Of a DNA stretch of 64,000 nt, positions 44,436 through 53,419 are shown in pieces. Within the stretch, counting starts at the first letter, position 1, and every line of letters begins with the position of its first letter. Made by a program: the position numbers and the translations under genes. The notes under the pieces were generated by a model. It saw nothing but the letters and a program-made list of their open reading frames with translations, searched no databases and had not been told where the DNA came from. The stretch comes from JANNSX01 sp041397825 (lineage in GTDB: Bacteria > Pseudomonadota > Alphaproteobacteria > Rhizobiales > Hyphomicrobiaceae), in contig JAWKVX010000004.1 in NCBI GenBank assembly GCA_041397825.1, positions 186,001 through 250,000 of the forward strand. Reading direction: 5' to 3'.

Positions 44436-44681
44436 ATGCGCTTATTCGCCCTCGCATACGCTGATGCGATCCTCATTGCGACGCTCCGTAGGCGCGAGGA
44501 TCGGCCCGGCCACCCACCGACCGAGGAGGAGGTGATCCGCGAGCTCCAAGCTCAGCCCGTGCCGTCCCAGACAAGCGGTGCCAGCCGCTCCTGGGTCCGG
44601 GCCATCTCCTCATATAGCCAAGCCTTGAAACTCTGGGCTGACTCGCTCTCCTTGCGATCTTCGAGAGAGACGAAATGGTAG
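44436..44681 (+). CDS. possible small protein overlapping lysR antisense
   Basis: 81-residue frame, MRLFALAYADAILIATLRRR at its start, with a very good CGGAGG ribosome site nine bases before ATG 44436. The first half looks protein-like, whereas the second half (from 44552) runs antisense through the end of the LysR gene and has shadow-like Ser/Arg composition. It may be real and overlapping, or spurious. Confidence 0.3.
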   Translation: MRLFALAYADAILIATLRRREDRPGHPPTEEEVIRELQAQPVPSQTSGASRSWVRAISSYSQALKLWADSLSLRSSRETKW

Positions 44682-45469
44682 GCTACGTCCTCCGGCTTCA
44701 CGGCAAAGAGGCGGACGAGTCGGCCGTCGAGGAGCGGCTCGGCAGCGATGACATTGTCGGCGAGCGCCACGCCGAGCCCCCCAATGGCGGCCTCGATGGC
44801 GTTGTGGCTCGGCATGGTCGGCCCAGCGCCAGCGGCGGTCGCCGGGACCTCGAAATGCGTAAGGTAGTCGCCCCACCAGCGTTTCGAATCCTGATGCAAC
44901 AGGGTGACCCGAGAGAGATCCCGGAGATCCTTGAGGCCTGCGGATCTGACGAGCGACGGCGCTGCCACGGGGAACACAAGCAACCGGACGATCTCCTCGG
45001 ATCTCAGCCCCGGATAGCGTCCCTTGCCGCAGCGGATGCCGATCTCCGCCTCCGACCGCCGGAAGTCGATCAGGGTGTCGGTTGCATCGAGGATGAGGTC
45101 GACATCCGGACAGCGCTCGCCGAACCGGCCGAGCCGCGGCACGAGCCAGGTCGAGGCGAGGCCGACCTCGACGCTGAGCGGCAGCGCCCGGCGCCCCCGG
45201 GCGCTCGAAAGCTCACGGGTGGCGTCGCTGATGCGGTCGAAGGCGCGGGTCAGCTTGCGGGCATATTCGCCACCGGCCTCGGTCAATTGCACGCCCCGCC
45301 CTGTGCGCCGGAACAGGGCGAGCTTCAGGTCCGCCTCAAGCTCGCGGATCTGCCGCGAGATCGCGGCATGTGTCACGAACAGCTCGCTGGCGGCCCGGGA
45401 GAAACTCTCGTGCCGTGCGGCGGCCTCGAAGGCGCGCAGCGCCGTGAGCGACGGCAGGCGACGGCTCAT
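44552..45469 (-). CDS. LysR family regulator, GcvA-like
   Basis: 305-residue LysR-type transcriptional regulator. The N-terminal winged helix-turn-helix is LPSLTALRAFEAAARHESFS through RQIRELEADLKLALFRR; the effector domain follows from about residue 90. The opening RRLPSLTALRAFEAAARH and the FxRxGRGVxLT pattern place it with GcvA-type regulators, which in other species control glycine cleavage or beta-lactamase genes. A TGTAA-N7-TTACA site lies just upstream. Divergent target candidate: the mini gene at 45589. Confidence 0.9.
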   Translation of the reverse strand: MSRRLPSLTALRAFEAAARHESFSRAASELFVTHAAISRQIRELEADLKLALFRRTGRGVQLTEAGGEYARKLTRAFDRISDATRELSSARGRRALPLSVEVGLASTWLVPRLGRFGERCPDVDLILDATDTLIDFRRSEAEIGIRCGKGRYPGLRSEEIVRLLVFPVAAPSLVRSAGLKDLRDLSRVTLLHQDSKRWWGDYLTHFEVPATAAGAGPTMPSHNAIEAAIGGLGVALADNVIAAEPLLDGRLVRLFAVKPEDVAYHFVSLEDRKESESAQSFKAWLYEEMARTQERLAPLVWDGTG

Positions 45470-45484
45470 TGGCGGACTCCAATA

Positions 45485-45501
45485 TGTAATCTGAGGTTAC
45501 A
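45485..45501. promoter_or_regulatory. LysR-type operator (T-N11-A dyad)
   Basis: TGTAA (45485-45489), seven bases, TTACA (45497-45501); the inner T45487-N11-A45499 fits the LysR box rule. It is 16 bases upstream of the lysR start and 88 bases before the divergent mini gene, the usual place for autoregulation and divergent control. Confidence 0.5.
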
Positions 45502-45588
45502 GGTAGCATAGCGATTCGCCGTTTGTCCAAAGCCGGGTGCGGGCGCAAGCTCAGGCGATCCCAGGCGCTGTAACGACAGGAGAGCGAC

Positions 45589-45702
45589 ATGCTTCCATTG
45601 ATCCGACTGCTCGGCGAGGTGTTCATGCTGGCCGTCTTCTTTGCCGCGAAGCCGGTGCGCCCTGGACCGTGCCGCCGGCCCGACTGCGTCGAAGGCCGCT
45701 GA
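45589..45702 (+). CDS. mini membrane protein, 37 residues
   Basis: Very short frame beginning MLPLIRLLGEVFMLAVFFAA, a single hydrophobic helix, followed by a basic Cys-containing tail (KPVRPGPCRRPDCVEGR). AGGAGA lies six bases before ATG 45589. Divergent from the LysR gene across a probable LysR site. Function unknown; comparative data would decide whether it is real. Confidence 0.4.
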   Translation: MLPLIRLLGEVFMLAVFFAAKPVRPGPCRRPDCVEGR

Positions 45703-45848
45703 CCTGGCGCCCGCCATCACGCCCGGGCACCAGCGCGCGCCGCCCAGAGGTTGTGGAAGGCTGTTAACCCTTGCCATGATCTGGGCTAAGGTCCGCGCCT
45801 TGATAGCGGCCAGAGGGTCGAGAGGGCCGACAGGGGCGTTGGGGCGTC

Positions 45849-47987
45849 ATGAGCGATGTGCAGCACGACTACGGCTATGGCGACGGGGCTGGCCTGGCCG
45901 CCGGGACGGAGACGGGCGAGGTCCCCGTCAATCCATACAGCTTGCTCGAGGCGGTCAACGACGCAAGCGAGATCGCGCATACAACCTGGCTGATCTTCCT
46001 CGCGGTCACCGCCTATGTCATGGTCGCGGTGGCCGGTGTCAGCCATGCCGATCTCTTGATGAACTCGGCCGTCGAGCTGCCGGTGCTGCAGGTCAGGATC
46101 GAGCTCACGCGCTTCTTCCTGTTCGTGCCCATCATCGTGGCGTTGATGCATTTCGGCCTATTGATGCAACACGTGATGCTGGCGCGGAAGGTCCTGGAGT
46201 TTCATGCCGCGCTTCGCCCGCTCGAGCCGACCAGCAGGCGTTCGCATCCGTTGCGGCTCGAGCTGCATTCCTACTTCTTCACCCAGACGCTGGCCGGGCC
46301 CGAGCGGAGCCCGCTGTTCGGTATCTTCCTGCACCTCCTCATCTGGTTGTCGATCGTCTTCCTGCCGCTTCTGCTGATCGTCTACATCCAGGTCACCTTC
46401 TTGCCTTATCACGACGTGCTGACGACCTGGTCGCACCGCGCGGTCCTCCTCGTCGACATGCTGGTGATCCTCGGGATCGGCGTGTTTCTTAGGCGTCGCG
46501 AGACGCGTTTTCTGCGGGCGCTGGCGCGAACCATCCGTCATCAGCCGGTCAACGTTCTGTTGACCGCCGTATTCTTTGCTTTCCTCACATTCTTCTCGCT
46601 TCTCGTCGCCACCGTGCCCGGGGAGGCGCTCGACAAGCTCGCAGCGAGGATTTCCGGAACCACGGTCGCGCGCACGGCGAAGGCGGCCGGCGATCTCTCG
46701 GGCCGGTCGGTGTTCAGCCTGACTGCGCTGATCTTCGAGGATGGCGGAGGAAAGAGCGCGCAACCGCTGCTGCGCCGCAATCTCCACGTCACGGACCAGG
46801 ACCTCGTGTCGAATGCCGATGATGATCGCGGTGAGGTCTCGATCAATCTGAGGGACCGTGACCTGACGAACGCGGTCCTCGACCGGTCAGATTTGCACCG
46901 CGCCGACTTCACGGGCGCCAATCTCGAAGGCGCCAGCCTCGCAGGGACCGATCTGCGCCATGCGCGCCTGTCCTGCGCCGACATCGACGGCGTGCTAACG
47001 CAACAAGTCGCGCGTGACCGGGATTGCACGCGGCTCGAGAGCGTCGACCTCAGCCGGGCGCTGTTGTCCGGTGCCGATCTGCGGCTCGCCCTGGTATCCG
47101 ATGCCCGCTTCGAAGGAGCTAGCCTGGATGACGCAGACCTGCGCTATAGCGATCTGACTGGCGCCGATTTCTCGGGCGCGCAGATGCAACGCGCGTCGCT
47201 ATCCGGCGGCGCCACGCTGATCGGCGCCAACTTCCTCGGTGCCGCCATGCAGGGCGCCGACCTGACCGGCGCCAAACTCTATGCCGCCGATTTCTTTGGT
47301 GCCCAGCTGCAGGGCGCGCAGCTCTCCTTCATTCAGGCGATGGGTGCGAACTTCGAGGGTGCGAACCTCGACGCAGCGCTTGTGAACTTCGCCAAGCTCC
47401 AGGGGGCTGACTTCTCGAACGCCTCGCTCGTCGGGGCCGACCTGACGAATGCGGTCGTCTGGCTCGCCGACGCGCCCGAGACCTCCAAGACCGTGTCGGC
47501 CGACCTCGCGAGCATGAAGATCCGCCCCCCGGAGGTGGCCGAGCTCGACGCCATCGGCGCGGCGATCGATGGCATAGAGGTGAGGAAGATTCGCGAGCGA
47601 GTCGATCGGAGCCTAGCCAGTTTGAAGGCCGCTGCCGAGAGCCAGGACTGGCTGACGTCGGATGCCGGGCGCGCCTGGTCGGCGCTGAGGGCCTCGAGCG
47701 ACACCACATCACTCGCCTATCGCCAGGAGCTGACCGAGTTCCTGTCGGGCTATGCCTGCCTGGCCAAGTTTGCCGACGGATCAGTCGCAACCGGCATCGT
47801 GCGCAGGGCGCTGGCAACGAACTTCCGGGGCGATGTCATGACACTCAACCGGCGGCTCACGGCTGCAGCGTGCTTGGGGGGCAAGATCGTGACCGCCGAC
47901 CTGATGCTGAAGCTTGCGGCAGCGGCCGAGGCGGCTGCCATGCTGGAGACGAACGTCACCAGCTCGACGAGCGTACCGGAACCGTAA
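45849..47987 (+). CDS. membrane protein with cytosolic pentapeptide-repeat domain
   Basis: 712 residues. The first ~260 hold five predicted transmembrane helices (for example TWLIFLAVTAYVMVAVAGVS, FGIFLHLLIWLSIVFLPLLL, NVLLTAVFFAFLTFFSLLVA). From about 328 to 540 there are many tandem pentapeptide repeats of the A(D/N)LXX kind (TGANLEGASLAGTDL, GADLTGAKLYAADF), which fold into a right-handed beta helix. One repeat coil is interrupted by a Cys-containing insert (CADIDGVLTQ to RDRDC). A helical C-terminal tail of ~150 residues follows. Related membrane-pentapeptide proteins have no known role. ATG 45849. Confidence 0.85.
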   Translation: MSDVQHDYGYGDGAGLAAGTETGEVPVNPYSLLEAVNDASEIAHTTWLIFLAVTAYVMVAVAGVSHADLLMNSAVELPVLQVRIELTRFFLFVPIIVALMHFGLLMQHVMLARKVLEFHAALRPLEPTSRRSHPLRLELHSYFFTQTLAGPERSPLFGIFLHLLIWLSIVFLPLLLIVYIQVTFLPYHDVLTTWSHRAVLLVDMLVILGIGVFLRRRETRFLRALARTIRHQPVNVLLTAVFFAFLTFFSLLVATVPGEALDKLAARISGTTVARTAKAAGDLSGRSVFSLTALIFEDGGGKSAQPLLRRNLHVTDQDLVSNADDDRGEVSINLRDRDLTNAVLDRSDLHRADFTGANLEGASLAGTDLRHARLSCADIDGVLTQQVARDRDCTRLESVDLSRALLSGADLRLALVSDARFEGASLDDADLRYSDLTGADFSGAQMQRASLSGGATLIGANFLGAAMQGADLTGAKLYAADFFGAQLQGAQLSFIQAMGANFEGANLDAALVNFAKLQGADFSNASLVGADLTNAVVWLADAPETSKTVSADLASMKIRPPEVAELDAIGAAIDGIEVRKIRERVDRSLASLKAAAESQDWLTSDAGRAWSALRASSDTTSLAYRQELTEFLSGYACLAKFADGSVATGIVRRALATNFRGDVMTLNRRLTAAACLGGKIVTADLMLKLAAAAEAAAMLETNVTSSTSVPEP

Positions 47988-48060
47988 CCATCGGTAACGC
48001 CGGCGTGGTGGTCCGTCACAGACCCGAGGGGGACTGTTTCGTTCAATTTTCAGGGCCGGG

Positions 48061-48089
48061 TTGACACTTGCCGGGTCAATTCCCATAAC
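48061..48089 (+). promoter_or_regulatory. promoter of tRNA-Tyr
   Basis: TTGACA (48061-48066), 17-base spacer, CATAAC (48084-48089). The -35 is a perfect consensus match. Predicted start near 48096, about 16 bases before the mature tRNA 5' end at 48112. Confidence 0.7.
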
Positions 48090-48111
48090 CACGGCTGCCG
48101 CCCTGCGGTGT

Positions 48112-48196
48112 GGAGAGGTGCCCGAGTGGCTAAAGGGGACGGACTGTAAATCCGTTGGCTTCGCCTACGCTGGTTCGAATCCAGCCCTCTCCACCA
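48112..48196 (+). tRNA. tRNA-Tyr (GTA)
   Basis: Acceptor stem GGAGAGG pairs with CCTCTCC (48186-48192); discriminator A and an encoded CCA (48194-48196) follow. The anticodon GTA is at 48146-48148 within the stem ACGGA/TCCGT. The long variable arm (TGGCTTCGCCTACG) and T loop TTCGAAT mark a class II tRNA, as expected for tyrosine. Confidence 0.96.
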
Positions 48197-48291
48197 TCCC
48201 CCTGACCGCAGACCTGCCGCGCAGGAGCAAGCGTTGAGCTGGACTTCTGGCGCGCCTACAACGATCCGGCGATCAACGCCGGAGCCCGACC

Positions 48292-49134
48292 ATGGCCTTA
48301 GCCCCCTGCATCATCACCGTCGCCATCACCGGCTCGCTGCCGAGGAAAAAGGACAACCCGGCGGTGCCGATCACGGTCGCCGAGCAGATCGAGTCGACGC
48401 AGGCGGCTTTCGAGGCTGGTGCGACCCTCGCCCATCTGCATGTACGCAACGACGACGAGACGCCGACCTCTGATCCTGAGCGTTTCGGTCGCCTGCAGGA
48501 CGGTCTCCGCAAGCACTGCCCGGGCATGATCGTGCAATTCTCGACGGGCGGCCGCTCCGGCAAGGGGGCCGCCGAGCGCGGCGGCATGCTGGTTCACAAG
48601 CCCGATATGGCATCCCTCACGACAGGAACGGTCAACTTCCCGACTATCGTCTACGAGAACACGCCCGATCTCATCCGCGCACTTGCCACCCGGATGCGCG
48701 AACTCGACATCAAACCCGAGATCGAAGTGTTCGACCTCTCCATGCTCTATCAGGCGATCAACCTGGCCGAGGAGGGGATGTTGAAGGCGCCCCTGCATGT
48801 GCAGTTCGTCTTCGGCGTCAAGAATGCAATGCCCGCGGTGAGGCAGGCGCTCGACTTCCAGGTGTCCGAGCTGAAGCGGCTGATGCCCGAGGCGACCTGG
48901 ACGGCGGCAGGGATCGGTCGTCACCAGCTGGAGGTCAATCGCTGGTCGCTCGAGATGGGCGGGCATTGCCGCACCGGACTCGAGGACAATGTACGAATGG
49001 ACCGCACTACGCTGGCCCCCTCGAATGCGGCGTTGGTTGCGCGGCTCGCCGCGCTGACGGCGGAGTACGGACGACGCCCGGCGACTGTTGGAGAGGCGAG
49101 ACAGCTGCTCGGCCTGCGTTCTGTGGCGAGTTGA
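48292..49134 (+). CDS. 3-keto-5-aminohexanoate cleavage protein (BKACE family)
   Basis: 280-residue TIM-barrel zinc enzyme of the BKACE (DUF849) family, which condenses a beta-keto acid with acetyl-CoA to give acetoacetate and a new CoA ester. Zinc histidines His48 and His50 are in LAHLHVRNDDE; VQFSTGG and GRHQLEVNRWSLEMGGH complete the site. The founding member acts in lysine fermentation, but family members use many beta-keto acids such as dehydrocarnitine; no fermentation genes are nearby. ATG 48292. Confidence 0.9.
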   Translation: MALAPCIITVAITGSLPRKKDNPAVPITVAEQIESTQAAFEAGATLAHLHVRNDDETPTSDPERFGRLQDGLRKHCPGMIVQFSTGGRSGKGAAERGGMLVHKPDMASLTTGTVNFPTIVYENTPDLIRALATRMRELDIKPEIEVFDLSMLYQAINLAEEGMLKAPLHVQFVFGVKNAMPAVRQALDFQVSELKRLMPEATWTAAGIGRHQLEVNRWSLEMGGHCRTGLEDNVRMDRTTLAPSNAALVARLAALTAEYGRRPATVGEARQLLGLRSVAS

Positions 49135-49463
49135 AAAGCACAAATACATTTTGCTGTGATTATCGGCATACCGGCCATTGACCACCGATAAGGACCTGCA
49201 TAGCTTTCATGCGCACCGGTGATTGCCGTCGCTGGTGTACATGGAGGGACAAGTCGCTCTCACGTAGCCACGTGCAAAGCAACCGGCGGCTACCCATACC
49301 CCAATCATCTCAGCATTCATGACATCGTGCGCAGGCTTGTGCCGCGTTCGCGCGAGCGGTCGTATGCGGCTTGGGGCAGTCCACAAAGCTTTGATGAGAC
49401 AACAACGGCTTCGCGACTGCGTTGCGGGGGAGCGGCGCTTGCGAGTCATCTGGGGGTGCTGTG
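49135..49463. other. 329-base intergenic region before the RTX gene
   Basis: No supported gene. It is AT-richer at its start (49141-49170) than the surroundings. A weak promoter-like pair TTGACC (49178-49183), 17 bases, TAGCTT (49201-49206) would give a leader of about 250 bases before the RTX start. Short frames inside lack ribosome sites or family resemblance. Confidence 0.35.
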
Positions 49464-51785
49464 ATGGTCTGGGAATTCGACGCATTTGCTGGAACGCTTG
49501 CCGGTAGTGATGCCTCCCGGCTCATCTTCTCGGCCGGGAGTGACATGCCGGCTGGTTACGAAATTCATATCGTCGGCACCGGATTGTCGTTCAACGAGAC
49601 GACGGGCGCGCTGTCGGGCACGATCTCGTCCTTTGAGCTATTCGATACGACGTTCGGCGCCACAGGCGGGGTCCGGCAAACCATCAGCGTCGCGGCAGCG
49701 GACCAGGCGACGCTGGCAACGTCGATCTCGAACTACCTCAACTCCGGCCTCGGCATGATGGTGGATACGTTCGTTGCCTGGGAAACAGAGCTCACCGCGG
49801 CCGGATTTGACCATTTGGGAGGCGCAACCTTCGCATCCGATGGGCATTCGATGAGCCTCGAGCTCCTCGATATCGACGGTGTCGTCGTCGGATTCTTTGC
49901 AATCGAGGGCTCTGATCTGACTGACCTGACGCTCAGTCAACTGGGCATGATCTCGAAGATCACGCTGCAAGACGAAACGGGCGCCGATCTACCGACCGCC
50001 ACGCCTGTGGATTATTCCGCAGCGGAACGCAAGGCATCCGCTTTCGAGTATGCGCTTCTCTCGCGCGGCCTGCCCGATCCCGAAGGCGGCATCCAAGGCA
50101 ACGACGAGACGCTCTATCCCGTGATGGTTCAGGGCGACAACACCATCACCAAGTTCGACAACGTCGATGGTGGCTATAACAGCTTCGAAGGCGGCACCGG
50201 CAGCGATTCATATGCCTTCGGGCCGAACAGCGACGGCGGCGGCCAAGTCGATTACGGCAATGCTACGGGCGATGTTACAGCGAGCCTGGCCGACAGCTCG
50301 TCATCGGGCCCGGACGGATCGGATGATTGGGATGCCGCGCGCATCGGCGGTCTCGGGGGCTCGAATTTCGACGACACCCTGACGGCTCACAGTACGTTTG
50401 GCAGCGCCATCTTCGGGCGGGCCGGCAATGACCAGATCATCGGCCAATCCGGGCACGACATCCTGGACGGTGGCGCGGGCGGGGACGACATCGTCGGCGG
50501 TGACGGCGACGACATCATTTTCGGCGGCACCGGCGATGATCACATCCACGGCGGTCTCAACGCCGGCGACAACTTCGGCGATGCCGGTGACGGCACGGAC
50601 GATGTGATCGTCTATTCGCATATCGGTCTTCCGCCGGACCCCGGCCGTCCCGCCGAAATGGGCGATGAAGCCGACAGCTATCTTGGCGGCATTACGGTCA
50701 CGCTTATTGGAGGTGGCGAGGGTAACGTCATCGGCGACGATGTCGCTGACGGCATCGGCACCGATGCGTTCGAGGGCATCGAGCAGATCTGGGGCACGAT
50801 GAACGATGACACTTTCAATGCGAACGCCGTTACGATCGATACCAGCGACATCGCCATGTTCACCGGCATGGGAGGCGCCGATACCTTCACCGGGGGCGCA
50901 GGCCGCGACATCGTCAACTACGACAACGAAGTCTTCTCGACGGCGATATTCGTGGACGTGCTCGCCGGGATTCCATTGGATGGTGTCATCGTCAATATGA
51001 GCACCTTCGACCAATTCGGTCATCTCGCAGGCACTGCGACCGACATGTTCGGGGACACCGACACTCTCATCGGGATCGACGACGTTTATGGCACGCTCTA
51101 CAACGACATCCTCATCGGCAACGATGCGGCCAACGAGCTCATCGGCAAGGAAGGAGCCGACTATCTCGATGGCGGCCTCGGCAATGACCGGCTGTTCGGC
51201 GGTCTCGGCAACGATATCTACCTGGTCAATTCGGCGAGCGATCAGCTCTTTGAGCAGGGAGGCATCGACACCGTCCGATCCACGGTCTCGAAGACACTTG
51301 CCAATGGCTTCGAGAACCTGACGCTCCTCGGGACTGCCAACCTCAACGGCACAGGCAACGCCGCAGCCAATGCCCTTGTCGGCAACGACGGCAGCAACCG
51401 CCTGACCGGCGGAACCGGACGTGACATCATGACGGGTGGTGCTGCGCGCGACATCTTCGACTTCAACAAGGTCACGGAGACCGGCAAGACATCGTCCACG
51501 CGGGATCGGATCACGGACTTCAAGCATCTGACCGACGACATCGACCTCTCCACCATCGATGCCAATGGCTCGGCCGCCGGCAACGGCAAGTTCTCGTTCC
51601 TCGCCGCCAAGGGGGCTGCCTTCACAGGCACCAGTGGCCAACTTCATTGGTATCAGATCAACGCTGCCGGCACGGTCAACGACAAGACGATCGTCGAGGG
51701 CGACATCAACGGCGACAAGAAGGCGGACTTCCAGATCGAGTTGACCGGCCTCAAGGTGCTGACGGCGGCCGACTTCGTCCTCTAA
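49464..51785 (+). CDS. RTX-type calcium-binding protein
   Basis: 773-residue acidic protein with glycine-rich RTX nonapeptides (GGxGxDxxx): clusters at about residues 235-385 (GRAGNDQIIGQSGHDILDGG, GGDGDDIIFGGTGDDHIHGG) and 545-675 (GGLGNDRLFGGLGNDIYLV, GGTGRDIMTGG). The C-terminal ~110 residues (TSSTRDRITDFKHLTDDIDL onward) look like the serralysin-type secretion domain recognised by type I systems. The N-terminal ~190 residues are a non-repeat domain I do not recognise; there is no HExxH protease site and no N-terminal signal. Probably exported, folding on calcium outside the cell. No HlyB/HlyD/TolC-like genes are in the window. ATG 49464 follows TGGGGG. Confidence 0.88.
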   Translation: MVWEFDAFAGTLAGSDASRLIFSAGSDMPAGYEIHIVGTGLSFNETTGALSGTISSFELFDTTFGATGGVRQTISVAAADQATLATSISNYLNSGLGMMVDTFVAWETELTAAGFDHLGGATFASDGHSMSLELLDIDGVVVGFFAIEGSDLTDLTLSQLGMISKITLQDETGADLPTATPVDYSAAERKASAFEYALLSRGLPDPEGGIQGNDETLYPVMVQGDNTITKFDNVDGGYNSFEGGTGSDSYAFGPNSDGGGQVDYGNATGDVTASLADSSSSGPDGSDDWDAARIGGLGGSNFDDTLTAHSTFGSAIFGRAGNDQIIGQSGHDILDGGAGGDDIVGGDGDDIIFGGTGDDHIHGGLNAGDNFGDAGDGTDDVIVYSHIGLPPDPGRPAEMGDEADSYLGGITVTLIGGGEGNVIGDDVADGIGTDAFEGIEQIWGTMNDDTFNANAVTIDTSDIAMFTGMGGADTFTGGAGRDIVNYDNEVFSTAIFVDVLAGIPLDGVIVNMSTFDQFGHLAGTATDMFGDTDTLIGIDDVYGTLYNDILIGNDAANELIGKEGADYLDGGLGNDRLFGGLGNDIYLVNSASDQLFEQGGIDTVRSTVSKTLANGFENLTLLGTANLNGTGNAAANALVGNDGSNRLTGGTGRDIMTGGAARDIFDFNKVTETGKTSSTRDRITDFKHLTDDIDLSTIDANGSAAGNGKFSFLAAKGAAFTGTSGQLHWYQINAAGTVNDKTIVEGDINGDKKADFQIELTGLKVLTAADFVL

Positions 51786-51932
51786 CGTCCGGCGGGGTGG
51801 AGCGTCGCCCTTGACCGGCCCGATCCAGCCACTTAGACGCTGATGCAGGCAATCGCCTCCTGACCGCAGGGCCGCCTCGAGCAGGTCTTGCGCGGCGGGG
51901 GCGTGTGTGTTCCGCAGCAAGGTCCACCCGCT

Positions 51933-53411
51933 ATGCAGCTCCGCCACCGCGAGACGTTGAAGAAGAACCTGATCCCCGGCGCCAAGGACGACTGGGAGGT
52001 CATCATCGGCATGGAGGTGCATGCCCAGGTCGCCTCCAAGGCAAAGCTGTTCTCGGGGGCCTCGACCGGCTTCGGCGCCGAGCCCAACAGCCATGTCTCG
52101 CTCGTCGATGCGGCCATGCCCGGCATGCTGCCGGTCATCAACGAGGAATGCGTCGCGCAAGCCGTCCGCACCGGCCTCGGCCTCAAGGCCGGAATCAACC
52201 TCGTCAGCGTCTTCGACCGGAAGAACTACTTCTATCCTGATCTGCCGCAGGGCTACCAGATCTCGCAGTACAAGCAGCCGATCGTCGGCGAGGGTGAGGT
52301 CGTCATTGACCTCGGCGAGGGCGAGTCCATCATCGTCGGTATCGAACGGGTGCATCTGGAGCAGGACGCCGGCAAGTCGATCCATGACCTCTCGCCAGAC
52401 TCCTCCTATGTCGATTTGAACCGCTCCGGCGTCGCCCTGATGGAGATCGTTTCCCGGCCGGATATGCGCTCGGCCAAGGAAGCGCAGGCCTATGTGACGA
52501 AGCTCCGCACGATCCTGCGCTATCTCGGCACCTCGGATGCCGATATGGAGAAGGGCAATCTCCGCGCCGACGTGAATGTGTCGGTCAGAAGGCCCGGAGA
52601 CGAGCTCGGCACGCGCTGCGAGATCAAGAACGTCAACTCGATCCGCTTCATCGGCCAGGCGATCGAGGCTGAGGCGCGCCGGCAGATCGGCATCATCGAG
52701 GACGGTGGCACGATCGACCAGGAGACGCGCCTCTTTGATGCGAAAACCGGCGAGACACGCTCAATGCGCTCCAAGGAGGAAGCGCACGACTATCGCTACT
52801 TCCCCGATCCCGATCTGTTGCCGCTCGAGCTCGAGGCGTCCTATGTCGAAAGCCTGAAGCAGGGGCTGCCGGAGCTGCCCGACGAGAAGCGGGAGCGGTT
52901 CGTCTCAGACTATGGTCTTTCCAGCTACGACGCCGACGTGCTGGTCGCCGAGCGCGACAGCGCCGACTATTTCGAGGCCGTCGCCAAGGGGCGCGATGGC
53001 AAGCTCGCCGCCAACTGGGTGATCAACGAGTTGTTCGGACGGCTGAACAAGGAAGGTCGGTCGATCGGCGAGAGCCCGGTCTCGGCCAAGCAACTCGGCA
53101 CCATTGTCGACCTGATCTCGTCGTCGGCCATCTCGGGCAAAATCGCCAAGGACCTGTTCGAGATCGTCTGGACCGAGGGCGGCGACCCGGCCGGGATCGT
53201 CGAGAAACGCGGCATGAAGCAGGTGACGGATACCGGCGCGATCGAGGCCGCCGTCGATCAGATCATCGCAGCCAACCCCGACAAGGCCGAGCAGGCGAAA
53301 GCCAAGCCCTCGATGATCGGCTGGTTCGTCGGCCAGGTCATGAAATCGACCGGCGGCAAAGCCAATCCGCAGGCGGTCAACGAGGTGCTCAAGAGAAAGC
53401 TCGGGATTTGA
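51933..53411 (+). CDS. gatB: aspartyl/glutamyl-tRNA amidotransferase subunit B
   Basis: 492-residue kinase/amidase-partner subunit of GatCAB, converting Glu-tRNA-Gln (and Asp-tRNA-Asn) to the amides. Features: DWEVIIGMEVHAQVASKAKL, LFSGASTGFGAEPN, NRSGVALMEIVSRPD, NLRADVNVSVRRPG, and the C-terminal YqeY-like tail (NPDKAEQAKAKPSMIGWFVG). ATG 51933 starts MQLRHRETLKKNLIPG, matching family N-terminal length; an upstream frame start at 51888 adds 15 unconserved residues. gatA and gatC are not in the window. Confidence 0.95.
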   Translation: MQLRHRETLKKNLIPGAKDDWEVIIGMEVHAQVASKAKLFSGASTGFGAEPNSHVSLVDAAMPGMLPVINEECVAQAVRTGLGLKAGINLVSVFDRKNYFYPDLPQGYQISQYKQPIVGEGEVVIDLGEGESIIVGIERVHLEQDAGKSIHDLSPDSSYVDLNRSGVALMEIVSRPDMRSAKEAQAYVTKLRTILRYLGTSDADMEKGNLRADVNVSVRRPGDELGTRCEIKNVNSIRFIGQAIEAEARRQIGIIEDGGTIDQETRLFDAKTGETRSMRSKEEAHDYRYFPDPDLLPLELEASYVESLKQGLPELPDEKRERFVSDYGLSSYDADVLVAERDSADYFEAVAKGRDGKLAANWVINELFGRLNKEGRSIGESPVSAKQLGTIVDLISSSAISGKIAKDLFEIVWTEGGDPAGIVEKRGMKQVTDTGAIEAAVDQIIAANPDKAEQAKAKPSMIGWFVGQVMKSTGGKANPQAVNEVLKRKLGI

Positions 53412-53419
53412 TCTCCGGA

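Noticed and set aside
47988..48060. ACGCCGGCGT palindrome after the pentapeptide gene
   Set aside because: Ten-base self-complementary GC-rich word with no T-run; too short to call a terminator in this GC background.
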